Assembly: GCA_009693435.1 (NCBI GenBank)
Contig: SHXF01000123.1
Coordinates: forward strand, 1-12,349
Direction: 5' to 3'
DNA: 12,349 nucleotides
Source of the DNA: Betaproteobacteria bacterium
GTDB lineage: Bacteria; Pseudomonadota; Gammaproteobacteria; Burkholderiales; SG8-39
Shown: positions 11,296-12,349 of the stretch, one piece after another
How positions within the stretch are numbered: the first letter of the stretch is position 1
Layout: every line of letters starts with the position of its first letter
Program-made: the position numbers and the translations under genes
Notes under the pieces: generated by a model
Seen by the model: only the letters and a program-made list of their open reading frames with translations
The model's database searches: none
What the model was told of the DNA's origin: nothing

Positions 11296-12279
11296 ATGAA
11301 GCTCGGCGTCAGTTTCGACGGGTTCGCGCCGTACGGCGAGGCGCTTGGCTTCGCCAGGGAAGCCGCGGCGGCGGGCGCGAAGAGCCTCTGGATGGCCGAT
11401 CATCTCGGCTATCGCGAGCCGATTGTGTCCTGCCTCGGATTCGCGAGCGCGATTGCCGACGTTCGCGTCGTGCCGACGGCGGTAAGTCCCTACCTACGCC
11501 ACCCAATGCCGACGGCGATGCAGATGGCGACGCTGGCCGAGGCCGCACCTGGCCGGGTGGCGCTCGCGATCGGCACCGGCAATCCCCTCTTTCTCGGCGA
11601 ATCCGGCGAGGCGATCGAGAGACCGCTCGCCGTGGCGCGCGAGTTCATCGGCGCGCTGCGCGCGCTGTGGTCCGGGGAGCCAGTGCGGCAGGAAGCAACG
11701 CGTTTCCGTTTGCGCGGCGCGCGCATGATGTTCACGCCGCCCGCGCAGATCCCGCTCTACCTGGCGCCGATGAAGCCCCAGATGCTGGCGCTTGCCGGCA
11801 AGATCGCCGATGGCGTCGTACTCTCGGCGGGGCTTTCGCCGGGATTCGTGCGCGAATCGCTGAAGCACACGGCCGCGGGCGCGCGGGAAGTCGGCCGCGA
11901 CTACGACGCTCTGCACGCCGCCGGATATATTTCTTTCGCGGCTTCGCCGGACGGCAAGCGCGCGGTGGAGGAAGTGCGCAGGAAACTCGCGTTCCTGCTG
12001 CGCAACCGTTACATCGACGACAGCATTGCACACTCCGGCATCCCGATCGATCAGGCCGCGATCATCGCGGCAATGGGCAGCCGTGACTATGAAGCGGCGG
12101 CGAAGTTGATCCCCGACGCGGCAGTCGAGGCTTTCGCGGTCGCCGGCACCGTGCAGCAATGCTGCGACAAGCTGCTCGAGTACCGCGACGCAGGCCTGGG
12201 CGAGCTGGTGCTGCTGCTCGCCGGCAATATCGAGGACCAGCGTTTCGGCCTCTCGGTGATTCGCGAACTGAGCGCATAG
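11296..12279 (+). CDS. LLM-class (luciferase-like) flavin-dependent oxidoreductase
   Basis: This is a 327-aa TIM-barrel protein of the bacterial luciferase/methylenetetrahydromethanopterin reductase superfamily. Recognisable parts are KLGVSFDGFAPYGEAL at the N-terminus, AAAAGAKSLWMADHLGY near 25-41, and RHPMPTAMQMATLAEAAPGR followed by VALAIGTGNP around 70-100. A later APMKPQMLALAGKIADGVV block and a C-terminal TVQQCCDKLLEYRDAGLGEL are standard for the Mer/LLM family. FMN or F420 is the usual cofactor; FMN is expected here. The ATG 11296 was chosen with GGAAGG at 11286-11291 as ribosome-binding site; the GTG at 11284 is the alternative. The gene follows the opine dehydrogenase by 30 bases and is probably the last of the operon. 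The substrate is unknown. Confidence 0.85.
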   Translation: MKLGVSFDGFAPYGEALGFAREAAAAGAKSLWMADHLGYREPIVSCLGFASAIADVRVVPTAVSPYLRHPMPTAMQMATLAEAAPGRVALAIGTGNPLFLGESGEAIERPLAVAREFIGALRALWSGEPVRQEATRFRLRGARMMFTPPAQIPLYLAPMKPQMLALAGKIADGVVLSAGLSPGFVRESLKHTAAGAREVGRDYDALHAAGYISFAASPDGKRAVEEVRRKLAFLLRNRYIDDSIAHSGIPIDQAAIIAAMGSRDYEAAAKLIPDAAVEAFAVAGTVQQCCDKLLEYRDAGLGELVLLLAGNIEDQRFGLSVIRELSA

Positions 12280-12320
12280 CGGCGCGGGCGTCCTGCTAGA
12301 CTTTGCGCATCGCAAGAAAA

Positions 12321-12349
12321 CCCCTCACCCTTCACCCTTCACCCTTCAC
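12321..12349. repeat. 7-bp tandem repeat at window edge
   Basis: CCCCTCA followed by three CCCTTCA units and a final C runs off the end of the window. The array starts 41 bases after the stop of the LLM gene. The complete length cannot be judged. A weak TTGCG/CAT/CGCAA stem-loop sits just before it at 12303-12315. Confidence 0.9.

Overview
The window reads as a chromosomal segment of a GC-rich betaproteobacterium, most likely Burkholderiales-like. This is inferred from GC-rich codon use, remnants of two different Bug/TctC-type tripartite-tricarboxylate-transporter binding proteins, and a solute-catabolism operon of a kind common in that group. No rRNA, tRNA, CRISPR array or complete insertion sequence was seen.

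Left part (1-3140): a stand-alone DUF3391 domain (the N-terminal cap of HD-GYP proteins) on the minus strand is followed by a non-coding gap holding a 15-bp minisatellite. Then come a class II (metallo-beta-lactamase fold) cyclic-nucleotide phosphodiesterase and a 12-TM MFS permease. The permease start overlaps, as ATGA, the stop of a tiny ORF that has its own Shine-Dalgarno sequence.

Middle left (3141-5430): an AT-rich patch of inverted repeats precedes a two-gene minus-strand unit, an unrecognised 245-aa protein followed one base later by a PIN-domain nuclease-like protein. It has a TATAAT box and a palindrome upstream, so it looks like a toxin-antitoxin-like or RNase module of uncharacterised type. 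Beyond it lie a degraded minus-strand fragment and the C-terminal remnant of a Bug protein.

Middle (5431-7439): a 540-aa regulator has a degenerate HD-GYP-like N-terminal half, a second HD-GYP domain with altered signature residues, and a C-terminal LuxR-type helix-turn-helix. It is preceded by a 20-bp near-palindrome and a competing 10-bp inverted repeat. It is followed by a strong palindrome (ATAGGGTA/TACCCTAT) lying inside a possible promoter, then a 90-aa protein with a good Shine-Dalgarno sequence.

Graveyard (7440-9046): an 11-bp tandem array overlaps the stop codon of a second Bug remnant. Two 41-bp direct repeats flank a small coiled-coil gene that may be leaderless. An IS91-like transposase C-terminus with a 13-bp repeat at its 3' end and a 39-aa N-terminal stub of an enolase-superfamily (mandelate racemase/muconate lactonizing) enzyme complete this part.

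Right part (9047-12279): a tight plus-strand operon of three enzymes. An M24 peptidase-fold hydrolase has lost most metal ligands (creatinase/DoeA-like), and its stop overlaps the start of an opine-dehydrogenase-family NAD(P) enzyme, followed by an LLM-class flavin oxidoreductase. Together with the racemase stub this suggests a catabolic pathway for a small nitrogenous or amide substrate; the substrate cannot be read from sequence. The window ends inside a CCCTTCA tandem array.

The most unusual features are the 245-aa/PIN pair, the regulator with its palindromic sites, and the metal-site-degenerate M24/opine-DH/LLM operon. Family assignments come from recognised motifs; no database search was run.
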